From contig NZ_CANLZW010000012.1 of assembly GCF_947495625.1 (NCBI RefSeq), positions 62,001 to 126,000 on the forward strand: 64,000 nt of DNA. The letters are read 5' to 3'. Positions within the stretch are counted from its first letter, which is position 1. Every line of letters begins with the position of its first letter. Of the stretch, positions 1 through 8,342 are shown in pieces. The DNA is from an uncultured Cocleimonas sp. Its GTDB lineage: Bacteria > Pseudomonadota > Gammaproteobacteria > Thiotrichales > Thiotrichaceae. The position numbers were made by a program, and so were the translations under genes. Under the pieces are notes generated by a model. The model was not told the origin of the DNA. It saw only the letters and a list, made by a program, of their open reading frames with translations, and searched no databases.

Positions 1-659
1 GGCTCTATGAGGTCAATCACCGGCGGTGTCTGAATACCAATCGGGGAGGGTGTTACATATTCATTAAGCTCACCGTTAATTTTTGCGATAACGCCGTCAA
101 AGGGTGCATATAAAACAGTGCGTTTTAATTGTTCCTGAGCGACAAGCAGGCTGGCTTTAACAGAATCGATATTGGCTTTAGCTGCCTTACAAGAGGCTTT
201 ATTGACTAAATATTCGGTATATTTTAGATCGTATTCTTCCTGCGAAATTGATCTGGAGCGCAGTAAGCGTAACTCACGATCTGCCGTGCGTTGCGCCATG
301 TCTGCCTGTAAACAGGTGGCTTCAGCGGTATCTTCACTGGCGATGATATTCTTTTTGATATGCTCTACTTCAGCTTGCAAATCCAGACTCCAGATTTTCA
401 AAAGCATAGCGTCTTTTTTAACAAAATCACCTTCGGCGTAGGGTAATTCGCTAATTTGACCGCCAGTTGAAGGGGATAATTTGGCTCTGCGGCAGGCTTT
501 TATAGTACCTGCACGAGTATTAGCCACGGTTGCTTCGACGTCACCTTTTTCTACAGCAACAACTGAAACGGGAATAATATCAGGGTGGGTTTGCTTCCAG
601 TACCAGCCGTAAATGCCTGCGCCGATCAATAAGGGAATAACAATGTAAGAAACTCGCAT
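1..659 (-). CDS. HlyD-family periplasmic adaptor (membrane fusion) protein, partial
   Basis: Open frame read leftward from an ATG at 659 and still open at the window edge, so the C-terminal part is missing. Adaptors of this family bridge an inner-membrane transporter and an outer-membrane channel. The N-terminus has one hydrophobic anchor (MRVSYIVIPLLIGAGIYGWY). A first lipoyl-like half follows (VEATVANTRAGTIKA, then GGQISELPYAEGDFVKK), then a long charged helical hairpin rich in Ala, Glu and Lys. The return strand LYAPFDGVIAKINGELNEYV is typical of the second lipoyl half. The transporter partner should lie left of the window. CRP-like palindromes lie upstream at 687-697 and 776-791. The family is clear, the substrate is unknown. 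Confidence 0.85.
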   Translation of the reverse strand, partial: MRVSYIVIPLLIGAGIYGWYWKQTHPDIIPVSVVAVEKGDVEATVANTRAGTIKACRRAKLSPSTGGQISELPYAEGDFVKKDAMLLKIWSLDLQAEVEHIKKNIIASEDTAEATCLQADMAQRTADRELRLLRSRSISQEEYDLKYTEYLVNKASCKAAKANIDSVKASLLVAQEQLKRTVLYAPFDGVIAKINGELNEYVTPSPIGIQTPPVIDLIE

Positions 660-686
660 TAGAAATCCTTCCATTAAAGTATGTGA

Positions 687-697
687 GTGATTATCAC
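687..697. promoter_or_regulatory. Palindromic GTGAT-T-ATCAC site upstream of the HlyD-type gene
   Basis: The sequence GTGATTATCAC is a perfect 11-bp palindrome 28 bp upstream of the HlyD-type start. It resembles a Crp-family half-site pair with a one-base spacing difference. The overlapping TGTGA and TCACA halves at 682-698 are 7 bp apart rather than the canonical 6. It may be a weaker second site working with the one at 776-791. Confidence 0.35.
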
Positions 698-775
698 ACG
701 GCTCATTATCAGGGGAATTGATTTATAGCGTGTTTTCTAAAAGTATATTGTAAATGTAAAGAGAATTAATATGTA

Positions 776-791
776 TGTGATTAATATCACA
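776..791. promoter_or_regulatory. CRP-like operator TGTGA-N6-TCACA
   Basis: TGTGATTAATATCACA is a perfect match to the CRP/Vfr consensus TGTGA-N6-TCACA. It lies 117 bp upstream of the HlyD-type start at 659, in a region without genes. A Crp-type regulator whose recognition helix keeps the CRP Arg-Glu...Arg pattern is encoded at 23609-24304 and is a candidate ligand. The assignment is by consensus match only. Confidence 0.55.
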
Positions 792-829
792 CAATAAAAT
801 TAAAGCTAGTGTATTGAGAAGTGTTTAGT

Positions 830-857
830 GACACCCCCCTACTTATACGTGTTTTTT
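830..857 (-). repeat. G-run dispersed repeat, copy 1 (C-rich strand on +)
   Basis: GACACCCCCCTACTTATA followed by CGTG and a six-T tract. It is a near-perfect copy of the repeat found about 18 times in this window. It lies in the 331-bp gap between the HlyD-type start and the sdhE stop and faces copy 2 (952-980), so the two form an inverted pair with the A/T tracts inside. ACAC and GTGT flanking the core could pair as a weak stem before the T-tract. Confidence 0.85.
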
Positions 858-951
858 AATTCTAAAATAATGAAAAGCACTCCCTGAAAATGCCGTCTTT
901 GAACTTCAATGCTGTCTTATTGTGTTCGACTATCGACTAGTAACTTTCTTT

Positions 952-980
952 AAAAAGTGCCTAAAAGGTAGGGGGTGTCA
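952..980 (+). repeat. G-run dispersed repeat, copy 2, after sdhE
   Basis: A five-A tract, GTGCC, then AAAAGGTAGGGGGTGTCA. It is a slightly diverged copy with one G fewer. It starts about 10 bp past the sdhE stop. Read in the sdh direction it is a C-run followed by CCTA-CCTTT-TAGG, a small possible hairpin, and a T-tract, so it could act as the operon terminator. It pairs with copy 1 in inverted orientation. Confidence 0.8.
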
Positions 981-990
981 TTATTTTTTG

Positions 991-1239
991 CTATTTGAAT
1001 AAATCTCTTAGTTTTAACATTATGCGATTGTGTAATTCGTTATCTGTGGTGTGATAATCCATCAGGAGTGATAACAGAATAGGGTCTTCTATATCCAGCA
1101 GTTCTCTAAATCCGCGTTGGATTTCTTCATCCGCTGTTGGATAGTGGTTTTCCAGAAATTCGCAGAAAACCACATCGAGTTCTTTAACGCCACGCCGGCA
1201 ATGCCAGCGTAGCTTTGAATACTCGGGTGTATCTTTCAT
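991..1239 (-). CDS. sdhE: SdhE, FAD assembly factor for succinate dehydrogenase
   Basis: An 82-residue protein of the SdhE/YgfY (Sdh5) family, which promotes covalent flavinylation of SdhA in the cytoplasm. The family signature RRGxxE is present as RRGVKE at residues 15-20, within a small all-helical protein of the usual length. It is the last gene of the sdh block, 24 bp after sdhB, so it is probably co-transcribed with its client SdhA. In E. coli sdhE is instead paired with ygfX; here a YgfX-like gene sits apart at 6139-6576. Repeat copy 2 follows the stop. Confidence 0.93.
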   Translation of the reverse strand: MKDTPEYSKLRWHCRRGVKELDVVFCEFLENHYPTADEEIQRGFRELLDIEDPILLSLLMDYHTTDNELHNRIMLKLRDLFK

Positions 1240-1263
1240 CAGTCGACTTTAGACTTAATAAGT

Positions 1264-2046
1264 CTAAGACTTACGCTTAACCATTAGGCGTTTGATTTCT
1301 GCAATTGACTTAGCAGGATTCAAGCCTTTCGGGCAAGAGTCAGTACAACTCATGATTGTGTGACAACGGTAGAGTTTGAATGTGTCTTCTAACTCATCCA
1401 GACGTTCACCGGTGTTCTCATCACGTGAATCAGCAATCCAGCGATATGAGTTCAATAGTGCAGCAGGACCTAAGTAACGGTCACTATTCCACCAGTAACT
1501 TGGGCAACTGGTTGAACAACAGGCACATAGAATACATTCGTAGAGACCATCTAGCTTTTCACGGTCTTCTTTAGATTGTAATCTTTCTCTATCGGGTGGA
1601 ACCGCTGCGTCAGTACTCATCCAGGGTTTAACCGATGCGTATTGCGCGTAGAAGTTAGTCAAGTCAGAAACTAGATCTTTGATCACAGGTTGATGTGGAA
1701 GTGGGTAGATCTTCACGTCACCTTCGATATCATCGATAGCTTTGGTACACGCTAGTGTGTTTCTGCCGTCGATATTCATTGAACAAGAACCACAGATGCC
1801 TTCACGACAAGAGCGACGAAGTGCTACTGTTGAGTCCATTTCGTCTTTGATTTTTAATAAACCATCAAGAACCATTGGACCACAGTTATCCATATCTACT
1901 TCATACGTATCTGTATGGGGATTTTCGCCAGTATCTGGGTCATATCTGTAAACGATAAACTTTCTAATGTTAGTTGCACCGGCAGGAGCTTTAACTGTTT
2001 TACCAGTCATAACAATAGAATTAGCAGGTAATTTAAATTCAGCCAT
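1264..2046 (-). CDS. sdhB: Succinate dehydrogenase iron-sulfur subunit
   Basis: 260 residues. SdhB carries electrons from SdhA flavin to the quinone site through three Fe-S clusters. The [2Fe-2S] ligands are Cys80, Cys85, Cys88 and Cys100 ([10 protein letters not shown]...LAC). The C-terminal ferredoxin domain holds Cys171/174/177/181 ([11 protein letters not shown]) and Cys228/234/238 ([11 protein letters not shown]), which bind [4Fe-4S] and [3Fe-4S] clusters. The N-terminus is about 20 residues longer than in E. coli. It lies 11 bp downstream of sdhA and 24 bp upstream of sdhE. Confidence 0.97.
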   Translation of the reverse strand: MAEFKLPANSIVMTGKTVKAPAGATNIRKFIVYRYDPDTGENPHTDTYEVDMDNCGPMVLDGLLKIKDEMDSTVALRRSCREGICGSCSMNIDGRNTLACTKAIDDIEGDVKIYPLPHQPVIKDLVSDLTNFYAQYASVKPWMSTDAAVPPDRERLQSKEDREKLDGLYECILCACCSTSCPSYWWNSDRYLGPAALLNSYRWIADSRDENTGERLDELEDTFKLYRCHTIMSCTDSCPKGLNPAKSIAEIKRLMVKRKS

Positions 2047-2057
2047 GTGTAAGTATC

Positions 2058-3866
2058 CTAGTAAACGCGTTTCTTTGGTGGAATAACATCGATGTCATCG
2101 CTAAGTGTGTACATGTGCACAGGTCTGTAATCGAATTTGACCTTGCCAGCCTCATCTACCCAGGCCAATGTATGCTTCATCCACTCGTCGTCATTACGAT
2201 CAGGGAAGTCTTCACGTGCATGACCGCCACGACTTTCTTTACGATTCAATGCACCTTCGATAGTGACCATCGCTTGTGTTAAGAGGTTTTCTAATTCGAG
2301 TGTTTCGAGTAAATCAGTATTCCACTTTAAGCCACGGTCGTTGATGCCAACATCAGCGAAAGAATCGAAGATTTGCTTCATCTTCTTTGTTCCTTCTTCC
2401 ATCGTCTCACCAGTACGGAAAACTGCTGCGTACTGTTGCATAGTGCGCTGCATTTCGCCGCGGATGCTTGCCGTTGAAGTTGAACCTGAAGCATTACGAG
2501 TTTTATCGAAACGAGCCAGAATATTATCGATAATACCTTCAGTCAAAGGCTGGTGAGGTTTATCTTTTTCAACAAGTTCTTTGGCGCGTAACGCCGCTGC
2601 ACGACCAAATACGATGATGTCTAATAGTGAGTTAGAACCCAAACGGTTTGCACCGTGTACTGATACACAAGCTGCTTCACCGATAGCCATTAAACCTGGT
2701 ACAACAGTATCGGGGTTATCGCCTTCCAGAGTAACAACTTCACCGTGATAGTTAGTTGGTATACCGCCCATATTGTAGTGAACTGTTGGAAGTACCGGAA
2801 TAGGGTCTTTAGTCACATCAACACCGGCGAAGATACGTGCACTTTCTGCAATACCTGGAAGACGCTCATCGATAACTTCAGGACCTAAATGCTGAAGGTT
2901 AAGGAAGATATGATCTTTATCTGGACCTACACCACGACCTGCATTAATTTCCATCGTCATTGAACGTGATACAACATCGCGAGATGCTAAATCTTTTGCG
3001 TTTGGCGCGTAGCGCTCCATGAAACGCTCATCTTCAGAGTTAGTTAGGTATCCACCTTCACCACGAACACCTTCAGTGATTAATACACCTGCGCCATATA
3101 CGCCTGTTGGGTGGAACTGAACGAACTCCATATCCTGAAGTGGTAAACCAGCACGTAACACCATGCCGCCGCCATCACCTGTACAAGTATGGGCAGATGT
3201 CGCAGAAAAGAATGCACGACCATAGCCGCCAGTTGCTAAAACAACCTGATGACCACGGAAACAGTGTAACTCACCTGTGGTTAAATCCCATGCCATTACG
3301 CCTTTACAAACACCATCTTCCATAATCAAGTCAGTAGCAAAGTACTCGATAAAGAATTCAGCTTTGTGTTTTAAAGACTGTTGGTAAAGTGTGTGAAGAA
3401 TGGCGTGACCTGTACGGTCAGCTGCAGCACAAGTACGTTCTGCAACCCCTTCGCCGAAGTGAGTCGTCATTCCACCGAATGGACGTTGATAGATTTTACC
3501 TTCTGCAGTACGTGAAAATGGAACACCGTAGTGCTCAAGCTCAATTACTGCTGGAACCGCTTCACGACACATATATTCGATTGCGTCCTGGTCGCCTAAC
3601 CAGTCAGAACCTTTAACTGTGTCATACATATGCCATTGCCAGCTATCTTCACCCATATTGGCAAGTGCTGCAGACATACCACCCTGAGCGGCAGTTGTGT
3701 GGCTTCTAGTAGGGAACACCTTGGTGATACATGCTGTGCTTAAACCGGCAGCTGCCATACCTAAAGTAGCACGTAAACCTGCACCACCCGCACCTACGAT
3801 AACAACATCGTATTCGTGGTTAATCACTTTATAATTTGAAATATCTTTGTTATCTGGAGTTGACAC
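2058..3866 (-). CDS. sdhA: Succinate dehydrogenase flavoprotein subunit
   Basis: 602 residues, close to the family length of about 590. It oxidises succinate to fumarate and passes electrons to SdhB. The FAD-binding Rossmann motif [15 protein letters not shown] is near residues 20-34. The flavin-attachment segment SHTTAAQGG is near residue 55, and the active-site HPTG and C-terminal [15 protein letters not shown] motifs are present. Its start abuts the sdhD stop, so translation is probably coupled. SdhE, encoded at the end of the operon, is the expected flavinylation factor. Confidence 0.98.
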   Translation of the reverse strand: MSTPDNKDISNYKVINHEYDVVIVGAGGAGLRATLGMAAAGLSTACITKVFPTRSHTTAAQGGMSAALANMGEDSWQWHMYDTVKGSDWLGDQDAIEYMCREAVPAVIELEHYGVPFSRTAEGKIYQRPFGGMTTHFGEGVAERTCAAADRTGHAILHTLYQQSLKHKAEFFIEYFATDLIMEDGVCKGVMAWDLTTGELHCFRGHQVVLATGGYGRAFFSATSAHTCTGDGGGMVLRAGLPLQDMEFVQFHPTGVYGAGVLITEGVRGEGGYLTNSEDERFMERYAPNAKDLASRDVVSRSMTMEINAGRGVGPDKDHIFLNLQHLGPEVIDERLPGIAESARIFAGVDVTKDPIPVLPTVHYNMGGIPTNYHGEVVTLEGDNPDTVVPGLMAIGEAACVSVHGANRLGSNSLLDIIVFGRAAALRAKELVEKDKPHQPLTEGIIDNILARFDKTRNASGSTSTASIRGEMQRTMQQYAAVFRTGETMEEGTKKMKQIFDSFADVGINDRGLKWNTDLLETLELENLLTQAMVTIEGALNRKESRGGHAREDFPDRNDDEWMKHTLAWVDEAGKVKFDYRPVHMYTLSDDIDVIPPKKRVY

Positions 3867-4256
3867 TTATACACCCCCCAAGGTGATTTTAATGATCGAG
3901 TAAACACCGACGATCATTAAGAAATAGCTTAAAAATTTAACAACCAGGATGCCAGCAAGTCGCTTAGCATGATCTGATACGTAATCTTCGATGATTACCT
4001 GTATACCAAGATGAGCATGTTGCAGTGAAACAATCACTAGAGTTATCATCATGATTGCGTTAAATGGTGATCTTAACCATGTAATAACCGTTTCATAGGT
4101 TGCTTCTGGCAGAAATGCCAGGCTAATGCATAACCAGATTACTAGAGGTACAAGTGCTAAAGCGGTAAGGCGCTGTACCCAAAAGTGTTCTGTAGAACCA
4201 TGTCCGTCTGCGCCAAGGCCTTTAACTTTGGCCAGAGGAGATCTTAAATCTTTCAT
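3867..4256 (-). CDS. sdhD: Succinate dehydrogenase membrane anchor subunit
   Basis: 129 residues with three hydrophobic segments (around LALVPLVIWLCISLAFL, NAIMMITLVIVSLQHAHLG and FLSYFLMIVGVYSIIKI). The His-containing QHAHLGIQVIIEDYV segment matches the SdhD family haem and quinone region. It lies 11 bp after sdhC and directly before sdhA. The last codons (KITLGGV) are written with a C-run, CACCCCCC, that partly resembles the dispersed repeat but lacks its TACTT core. Confidence 0.95.
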   Translation of the reverse strand: MKDLRSPLAKVKGLGADGHGSTEHFWVQRLTALALVPLVIWLCISLAFLPEATYETVITWLRSPFNAIMMITLVIVSLQHAHLGIQVIIEDYVSDHAKRLAGILVVKFLSYFLMIVGVYSIIKITLGGV

Positions 4257-4267
4257 TTATATATCCT

Positions 4268-4654
4268 CTATACCAATGCGGCAATTAGCCATGTGAGAAG
4301 GGTCAGCACAACGCTTGCAATAAGAACGGCAACACCTGATTTACGAGCATTTTCTAAATCAAGTCCTTTTCCGATGTCCCAAAATAAATGGCGAACACCG
4401 TTACAAGCGTGATAATAAAGGGCAAAAGTAAATCCAAAGATTATCAATTGACCAAAGAAGCCAGATAAAAAAGAATGCATGCTTGCCCAACTTTCAGGCC
4501 CAGACGCTGCAGAGGCTAGTACAGCAATCATTAGGATTAAGCCTAAAAATAGTGCTCCACCAGTGCCTCGATGTAAGATAGATAACTTAGCTGTAATAGG
4601 TAATTTATATACCTGTAAGTGTGGCGACATTGGTCGCGGATCATCCCAAGACAT
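4268..4654 (-). CDS. sdhC: Succinate dehydrogenase cytochrome b556 subunit
   Basis: 128 residues, first gene of the sdh block. The N-terminal RPMSPHLQVYKLPITAKLSILHRGTGGALFLG contains the SdhC signature with conserved Ser and Arg near the quinone site. Three membrane segments follow. YYHACNGVRHLFWDIG carries the haem-ligand His. An AAAGGA Shine-Dalgarno sequence stands 8 bp before the ATG. About 190 bp separate it from the upstream zapE stop, so it may have its own promoter. Confidence 0.96.
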   Translation of the reverse strand: MSWDDPRPMSPHLQVYKLPITAKLSILHRGTGGALFLGLILMIAVLASAASGPESWASMHSFLSGFFGQLIIFGFTFALYYHACNGVRHLFWDIGKGLDLENARKSGVAVLIASVVLTLLTWLIAALV

Positions 4655-4843
4655 TTTTTTTCCTTTGGTTTAAATAATCGGTTTTTTAAATGTAATCGAT
4701 CTAGTATAGAACAAATGTTTCGTTTTTATGAATTTAGCAATTGAATCCATATTATAGGTATTGCCCATACTTTAAGATTTATACTTCTTAATATCAGTTT
4801 CGTTAGTATTGATTTCAAACTGGTAATGAATAAATTATATCTC

Positions 4844-6019
4844 TTACAATTCTTTATCATCAGTAAGCTTACTACTATTAATGTATTTCTGAGTTTGCAT
4901 TTCGTTGATTCTGCTAACGGCTCTGACAAATTCAAACTTTAGTTTTTCAGCGGTATATAATGATTCTGGCTCTTTTTCTGCTGATACAACAATATTGACT
5001 CGCATATCGTAGAAAGTATCGATCATATTGATGAAGCGTCTAGCGGCGTCATCCAGGTCATATCCCATTACGGGAATATTGGAAATCAGAATGCTCTTAA
5101 AATAAGACGCTATTTCAGTGTAATCTTCCGTTGAACGCGGTGCATTACACAGATCATCGAATTCGAACCAGACAACGTCTGGGCTGAATTTTTTGACCGG
5201 AATAAGACGACCGTTGATAATTATGTCTTTTCTGTCTTCGTATAACTCTATACCAGAAAGTTGATGGAAGTGCTTTTCGAGAACTTCTTCTGAGCCTTTT
5301 CCATTGATGAAATAATAGATGCCTATTTCTTTAAAGGCTTTCGAGCGGTAATCATAATCGCCGCCCATTTCTACCATTTTGGTATTTTCTTTGAGTAGTT
5401 CTATCGCTGGTAAGAATCTATCTCTCTGTAAGCCATTCTTGTAAAGGCTGTCAGGGTGAAAATTTGATGTGGTGATTAAAATTAAGCCTTCATCAAAAAG
5501 ATATTGAAAAAATCGACCTAGAATCATTGCGTCAGTTATATCAATTACATGAAGCTCATCAAGACACAGTACTCGGGTTCTTCTGGCAAAGCTTTTTGCA
5601 ACTTGCTCTAGCGGGTCAGGGATACTGTCCAAGGTTCCCATTTCATCATGCACAATCTGCATAAAGCGATGAAAATGTAAGCGCATTTTATTTTCAATAG
5701 GGAGCTGCTCATAAAAGAAATCCACTAAATGTGTTTTTCCTCTTCCTACTCCACCCCAAAGGTATAGACCTTTGATTTTATTTAGTATGGGGGTTTTCTT
5801 TGATTTAGAGAAAAAGCTGGCGAGGGTTTTCTTGGGTTTTATTGGTGCGGGTGTATTGACTAATTTATCGTAAATAATTTGAAGTTCGTGAATAACTTCT
5901 TCCTGATCTGGGTCAACTCTGATTTCGCCATCTTTGATACTTTTACGATATCCTTGCATGAGGATATTATCTTTTTCTGCTAAAGAGTATTCAGGAGCGT
6001 GTTGGCCTGATTGACTCAT
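4844..6019 (-). CDS. zapE: AFG1-like ATPase, cell-division protein ZapE
   Basis: 391 residues, in the AFG1/ZapE family of P-loop ATPases that associate with the divisome in E. coli. Walker A is GGVGRGKTH at 89-97, in the family-typical phrase LYLWGGVGRGKTHLVDFFY. Walker B is VLCLDELHVIDITDAM at 150-165. The C-terminal segment FDDLCNAPRSTEDYTEIASYF is characteristic of the family. It lies upstream of sdhC on the same strand and is divergent from the YgfX-like gene, with a 119-bp shared promoter region. Confidence 0.93.
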   Translation of the reverse strand: MSQSGQHAPEYSLAEKDNILMQGYRKSIKDGEIRVDPDQEEVIHELQIIYDKLVNTPAPIKPKKTLASFFSKSKKTPILNKIKGLYLWGGVGRGKTHLVDFFYEQLPIENKMRLHFHRFMQIVHDEMGTLDSIPDPLEQVAKSFARRTRVLCLDELHVIDITDAMILGRFFQYLFDEGLILITTSNFHPDSLYKNGLQRDRFLPAIELLKENTKMVEMGGDYDYRSKAFKEIGIYYFINGKGSEEVLEKHFHQLSGIELYEDRKDIIINGRLIPVKKFSPDVVWFEFDDLCNAPRSTEDYTEIASYFKSILISNIPVMGYDLDDAARRFINMIDTFYDMRVNIVVSAEKEPESLYTAEKLKFEFVRAVSRINEMQTQKYINSSKLTDDKEL

Positions 6020-6138
6020 AATCGTTTCTCCAAGAGAGGCATGTTTCGAGTAGGGGCGGATGATATACTATCTGGGTAGTGTTTATTGGATTATAGATCA
6101 ATGCTTTATATTGAAAAAACATATCAAAAGTACCTTCT

Positions 6139-6576
6139 ATGATTAATAAAACATCTAATAGAAACCTGTCATTGGCTGTTCATGCCTCACTACAAAAGTG
6201 GTTATTAGTCTTAATTCCGCATTTATTTGCCGTTATCGTAGTTTTTAGTTTAGTCCAAGTATCTCTTTTATTATCGATTATCCTTACTTTTGCTATTGGA
6301 TATTCGGCTTACTATTTCCTGCGCCTACATATTTGGCAGGGTTCTACTAAATCGGTAAAATTGATTTATCGGGATTCAAGGACTAATTGGTATTTAAGGG
6401 ATTCTGCTAACAATGAAAAAAGCGTGAATTTATTGCCGGATAGTTTCAATTCAAATTACCTGGTGATTTTAAATTTTTCTGATAACCAGAAGGTTAAATA
6501 TAGCGTTCTTATTACCCCTGATAGTGTCCCAGAAGATATGTTTAGGCAGCTCAAAGTGGCTCTAAGGACTCAGTAA
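6139..6576 (+). CDS. YgfX-like (CptA) small membrane protein
   Basis: 145 residues with two adjacent membrane segments near residues 20-62 and a soluble C-terminal half. The end, YSVLITPDSVPEDMFRQLKVALR, matches the C-terminal pattern of YgfX/CptA proteins (a VLxxDS...FRxLRVxLR phrase). In E. coli YgfX is encoded with SdhE (YgfY) and has been described as a toxin-like inhibitor of cytoskeletal polymerisation. Here sdhE is 5 kb away behind zapE and the sdh genes. The call rests on architecture, the end motif and neighbourhood. A weak Shine-Dalgarno sequence precedes the ATG. Confidence 0.6.
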   Translation: MINKTSNRNLSLAVHASLQKWLLVLIPHLFAVIVVFSLVQVSLLLSIILTFAIGYSAYYFLRLHIWQGSTKSVKLIYRDSRTNWYLRDSANNEKSVNLLPDSFNSNYLVILNFSDNQKVKYSVLITPDSVPEDMFRQLKVALRTQ

Positions 6577-6684
6577 GCTATTAATAATAAATATAATCAC
6601 ATATTTTTAATGTATAAACTGGTAGACAATTAAAATCCTGTATATTAAAATATCAAATTATACTAATATAGCGGAGTTAGTATT

Positions 6685-7026
6685 ATGACAATCTATAATA
6701 ATACTGGGGCTGAGCATAGCTCTGGCAAAGATTCATGCAAGTTTCTTCATGGCTTACTTGCAGGTAGTAATTTAGAGGACGCCTCTCGTTCTTTAAAAGC
6801 AATATCACATCCTTTGAGACTTAATATTCTATGTGTTTTGGGTAAAGGTGAAGTAAGTGTTCAGGATATTTTAAAGACTGTGGGTACAACGCAGAGTAAT
6901 GTATCTCAGCACTTATGTTTATTGAGAGATAAAGGCATTGTGTCATCCAGAAAGGATGCTAATCGTGTTTATTACTCGATTAAAGATGAAACAGTTATGA
7001 AAATCTTAGGTAATTCTAATCAGTGA
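6685..7026 (+). CDS. ArsR-family winged-helix transcriptional regulator
   Basis: 113 residues. The winged-helix DNA-binding domain is clear: LKAISHPLRLNILCVLGKGE, then VSVQDILKTVGTTQSNVSQHL as helix-turn-helix and VSSRKDANRVYYSI as the wing. No classic ELCVCDL arsenic-type Cys motif is present; the Cys at residues 18 (DSCKFLHG) and 49 do not form it, so the inducer is unknown. A GGAG Shine-Dalgarno sequence precedes the ATG. It is convergent with grxD, and a strong shared terminator lies between them. No obvious target is adjacent. Confidence 0.85.
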   Translation: MTIYNNTGAEHSSGKDSCKFLHGLLAGSNLEDASRSLKAISHPLRLNILCVLGKGEVSVQDILKTVGTTQSNVSQHLCLLRDKGIVSSRKDANRVYYSIKDETVMKILGNSNQ

Positions 7027-7060
7027 TTTTCATTAGAAAATCTAGTTATAAATTTTGAAT

Positions 7061-7095
7061 CATAAAAAAGGGAACATATTGTTCCCTTTTTTATG
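7061..7095. terminator. Bidirectional intrinsic terminator between the ArsR gene and grxD
   Basis: A perfect 15-bp inverted repeat: CATAAAAAAGGGAAC, loop ATATT, GTTCCCTTTTTTATG. The GC-rich core is flanked by A and T tracts on both sides, so it can terminate both convergent genes. Confidence 0.93.
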
Positions 7096-7122
7096 ATTTT
7101 TGCTCAAAGCTTTCTCAGCAAT

Positions 7123-7461
7123 TTAAGCTTCTTTAGAACCTGCTTTCGCTTCTTTGATCATGGTTTGTAATTCACCTTTCTCAAACATTTCAAGCGTAAT
7201 GTCACAACCACCAATTAATTCACCTTTGATGTATACCTGAGGGAATGTTGGCCATTCAGCATAACGTGGCAGGTTTTGAAATATTTCTGGATCTGTTAGA
7301 ACGTTTACATAAGCAAACTCTTCTCCACATCCCATTAAAGCCTGTGCAGTTCTGCTAGAGAATCCACATTGAGGTAATTGTGGGGTGCCTTTCATGAAAA
7401 CGATAACTTCGTTTCCTTCAACAGCCTCTTTGATTCGATCCATTACATCTATTTCTTCCAT
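7123..7461 (-). CDS. grxD: Monothiol glutaredoxin Grx4
   Basis: 112 residues, the usual size for a single-domain monothiol glutaredoxin. The CGFS active site is at residues 32-35 (KGTPQLPQCGFSSRT). The glutathione-binding WPTFPQVYIKGELIGGCDI follows. The protein carries [2Fe-2S] clusters and takes part in Fe-S cluster transfer in the cytoplasm. The 279-bp region upstream holds a structured element (7611-7681) and repeat copy 3. Confidence 0.95.
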   Translation of the reverse strand: MEEIDVMDRIKEAVEGNEVIVFMKGTPQLPQCGFSSRTAQALMGCGEEFAYVNVLTDPEIFQNLPRYAEWPTFPQVYIKGELIGGCDITLEMFEKGELQTMIKEAKAGSKEA

Positions 7462-7610
7462 TGTGTTCTCTCTAATTAGTGTGTGGTTAATGGGGTTATT
7501 ATGGGGCAGTAAATTGGTTTTTCAAATAACCATTTAAACTTGATAGAATTTTTTTCATTGAGTTACATTAAAATTTGCCTCGCACGGCATAAATTCTATT
7601 TACGTATTTA

Positions 7611-7681
7611 AAAACAAAAAAGAGCCGGGATTTATTGAGACAAAAGCATTGCTATATAATGCTTACCCAAAGGGAAGGCTC
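7611..7681 (-). ncRNA. Candidate structured RNA or complex terminator between dsbB and grxD
   Basis: Read leftward, the segment holds nested helices. GAGCC (7681-7677) pairs with GGCTC (7626-7622), GGG/CCC (7668-7666 with 7629-7627) stacks inside, and AAGCATT/AATGCTT (7664-7658 with 7650-7644) closes a 7-base loop. A TTTTTTGTTTT tract follows directly. This could be the end of a small RNA, a leader attenuator of grxD, or an elaborate dsbB terminator. No known RNA family is recognised. Confidence 0.4.
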
Positions 7682-7689
7682 AGCTCCAT

Positions 7690-7717
7690 AAAAATCACTT
7701 AAAAGTAGGGGGGTGAC
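7690..7717 (+). repeat. G-run dispersed repeat, copy 3, after dsbB
   Basis: A-tract, TCACTTAA, then AAGTAGGGGGGTGAC. It starts about 24 bp past the dsbB stop, with the C-rich strand and T-tract reading in the dsbB direction. TCAC and GTGA at its ends could form a weak 4-bp stem. Confidence 0.85.
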
Positions 7718-7740
7718 CTAAAAAGTCTAATCAAGAGCCA

Positions 7741-8238
7741 TTATCTACCTTTAAAAATCAACTTCAGGCTATAAATCAAAAATAAAGAAAAAACGATTAG
7801 ACTAAGTTCAGGAATACTCAAACCAAACATTGTCCAGGATACTTCTGCGCATTCGCCAGAACCATGGAAGACTTTCTGTATTACATCAACGGCAGGCAGG
7901 TTATTCATCCAGAATTCTAATCCAGGCCCACATTCCGGAATTTTATCAGGAGGTAAATGTTGCAACCAGGTATGCCTTCCGGATACTCCCAGTCCTGCGA
8001 TACTGACCAATGCGATTAATAATCCATAGACTCTACGCCCCCAGGCTTTCGGCCCTTGGAGAAATGCAAAAAAGAATACCACAGCCATCACAATAACTAT
8101 GACTCGCTCAACGATGCATAAAGGGCAGGGGTCTAAGTCCATGTAATATTGGAAAAATAATGCAATCGCAAGCATGCCAAGGCTGATTATTAAACCAAAT
8201 AACATTGATGGGCGAATTGAGTGGTGGTTAGTTTCCAT
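7741..8238 (-). CDS. dsbB: Disulfide bond formation protein B
   Basis: 165 residues with four predicted membrane segments. DsbB reoxidises periplasmic DsbA and passes electrons to quinones. The first Cys pair is Cys38-Cys41 (LDPCPLCIVERV). The second is Cys103 and Cys130, in the periplasmic loop between segments 3 and 4 (PECGPGLEFW...GSGECAEVSW). Cys spacing and length match the family. It is on the same strand as pdxA, about 100 bp downstream. Confidence 0.95.
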   Translation of the reverse strand: METNHHSIRPSMLFGLIISLGMLAIALFFQYYMDLDPCPLCIVERVIVIVMAVVFFFAFLQGPKAWGRRVYGLLIALVSIAGLGVSGRHTWLQHLPPDKIPECGPGLEFWMNNLPAVDVIQKVFHGSGECAEVSWTMFGLSIPELSLIVFSLFLIYSLKLIFKGR

Positions 8239-8342
8239 TTTTATTATTAGCCTTTGAAATCTGTTTTATTTGGTGAAGTTAATATTTTAGATGAGGTTTT
8301 CTCTGACATCTTTTGATAGCTTAAGTTTAATTTGTGAAGTTA

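Noticed and set aside
2263-2556. Open frames opposite sdhA and many similar frames opposite other genes
   Set aside because: They lack ribosome-binding sites and known domains and mirror strongly conserved genes on the other strand.
3862-3890. CACCCCCC at the sdhD end resembling the dispersed repeat
   Set aside because: It lacks the TACTTA part of the core and encodes the ordinary C-terminus; probably chance.
6048-6066. GAGTAGGGGCGGATGA upstream of zapE
   Set aside because: Two or more core mismatches and no flank match.
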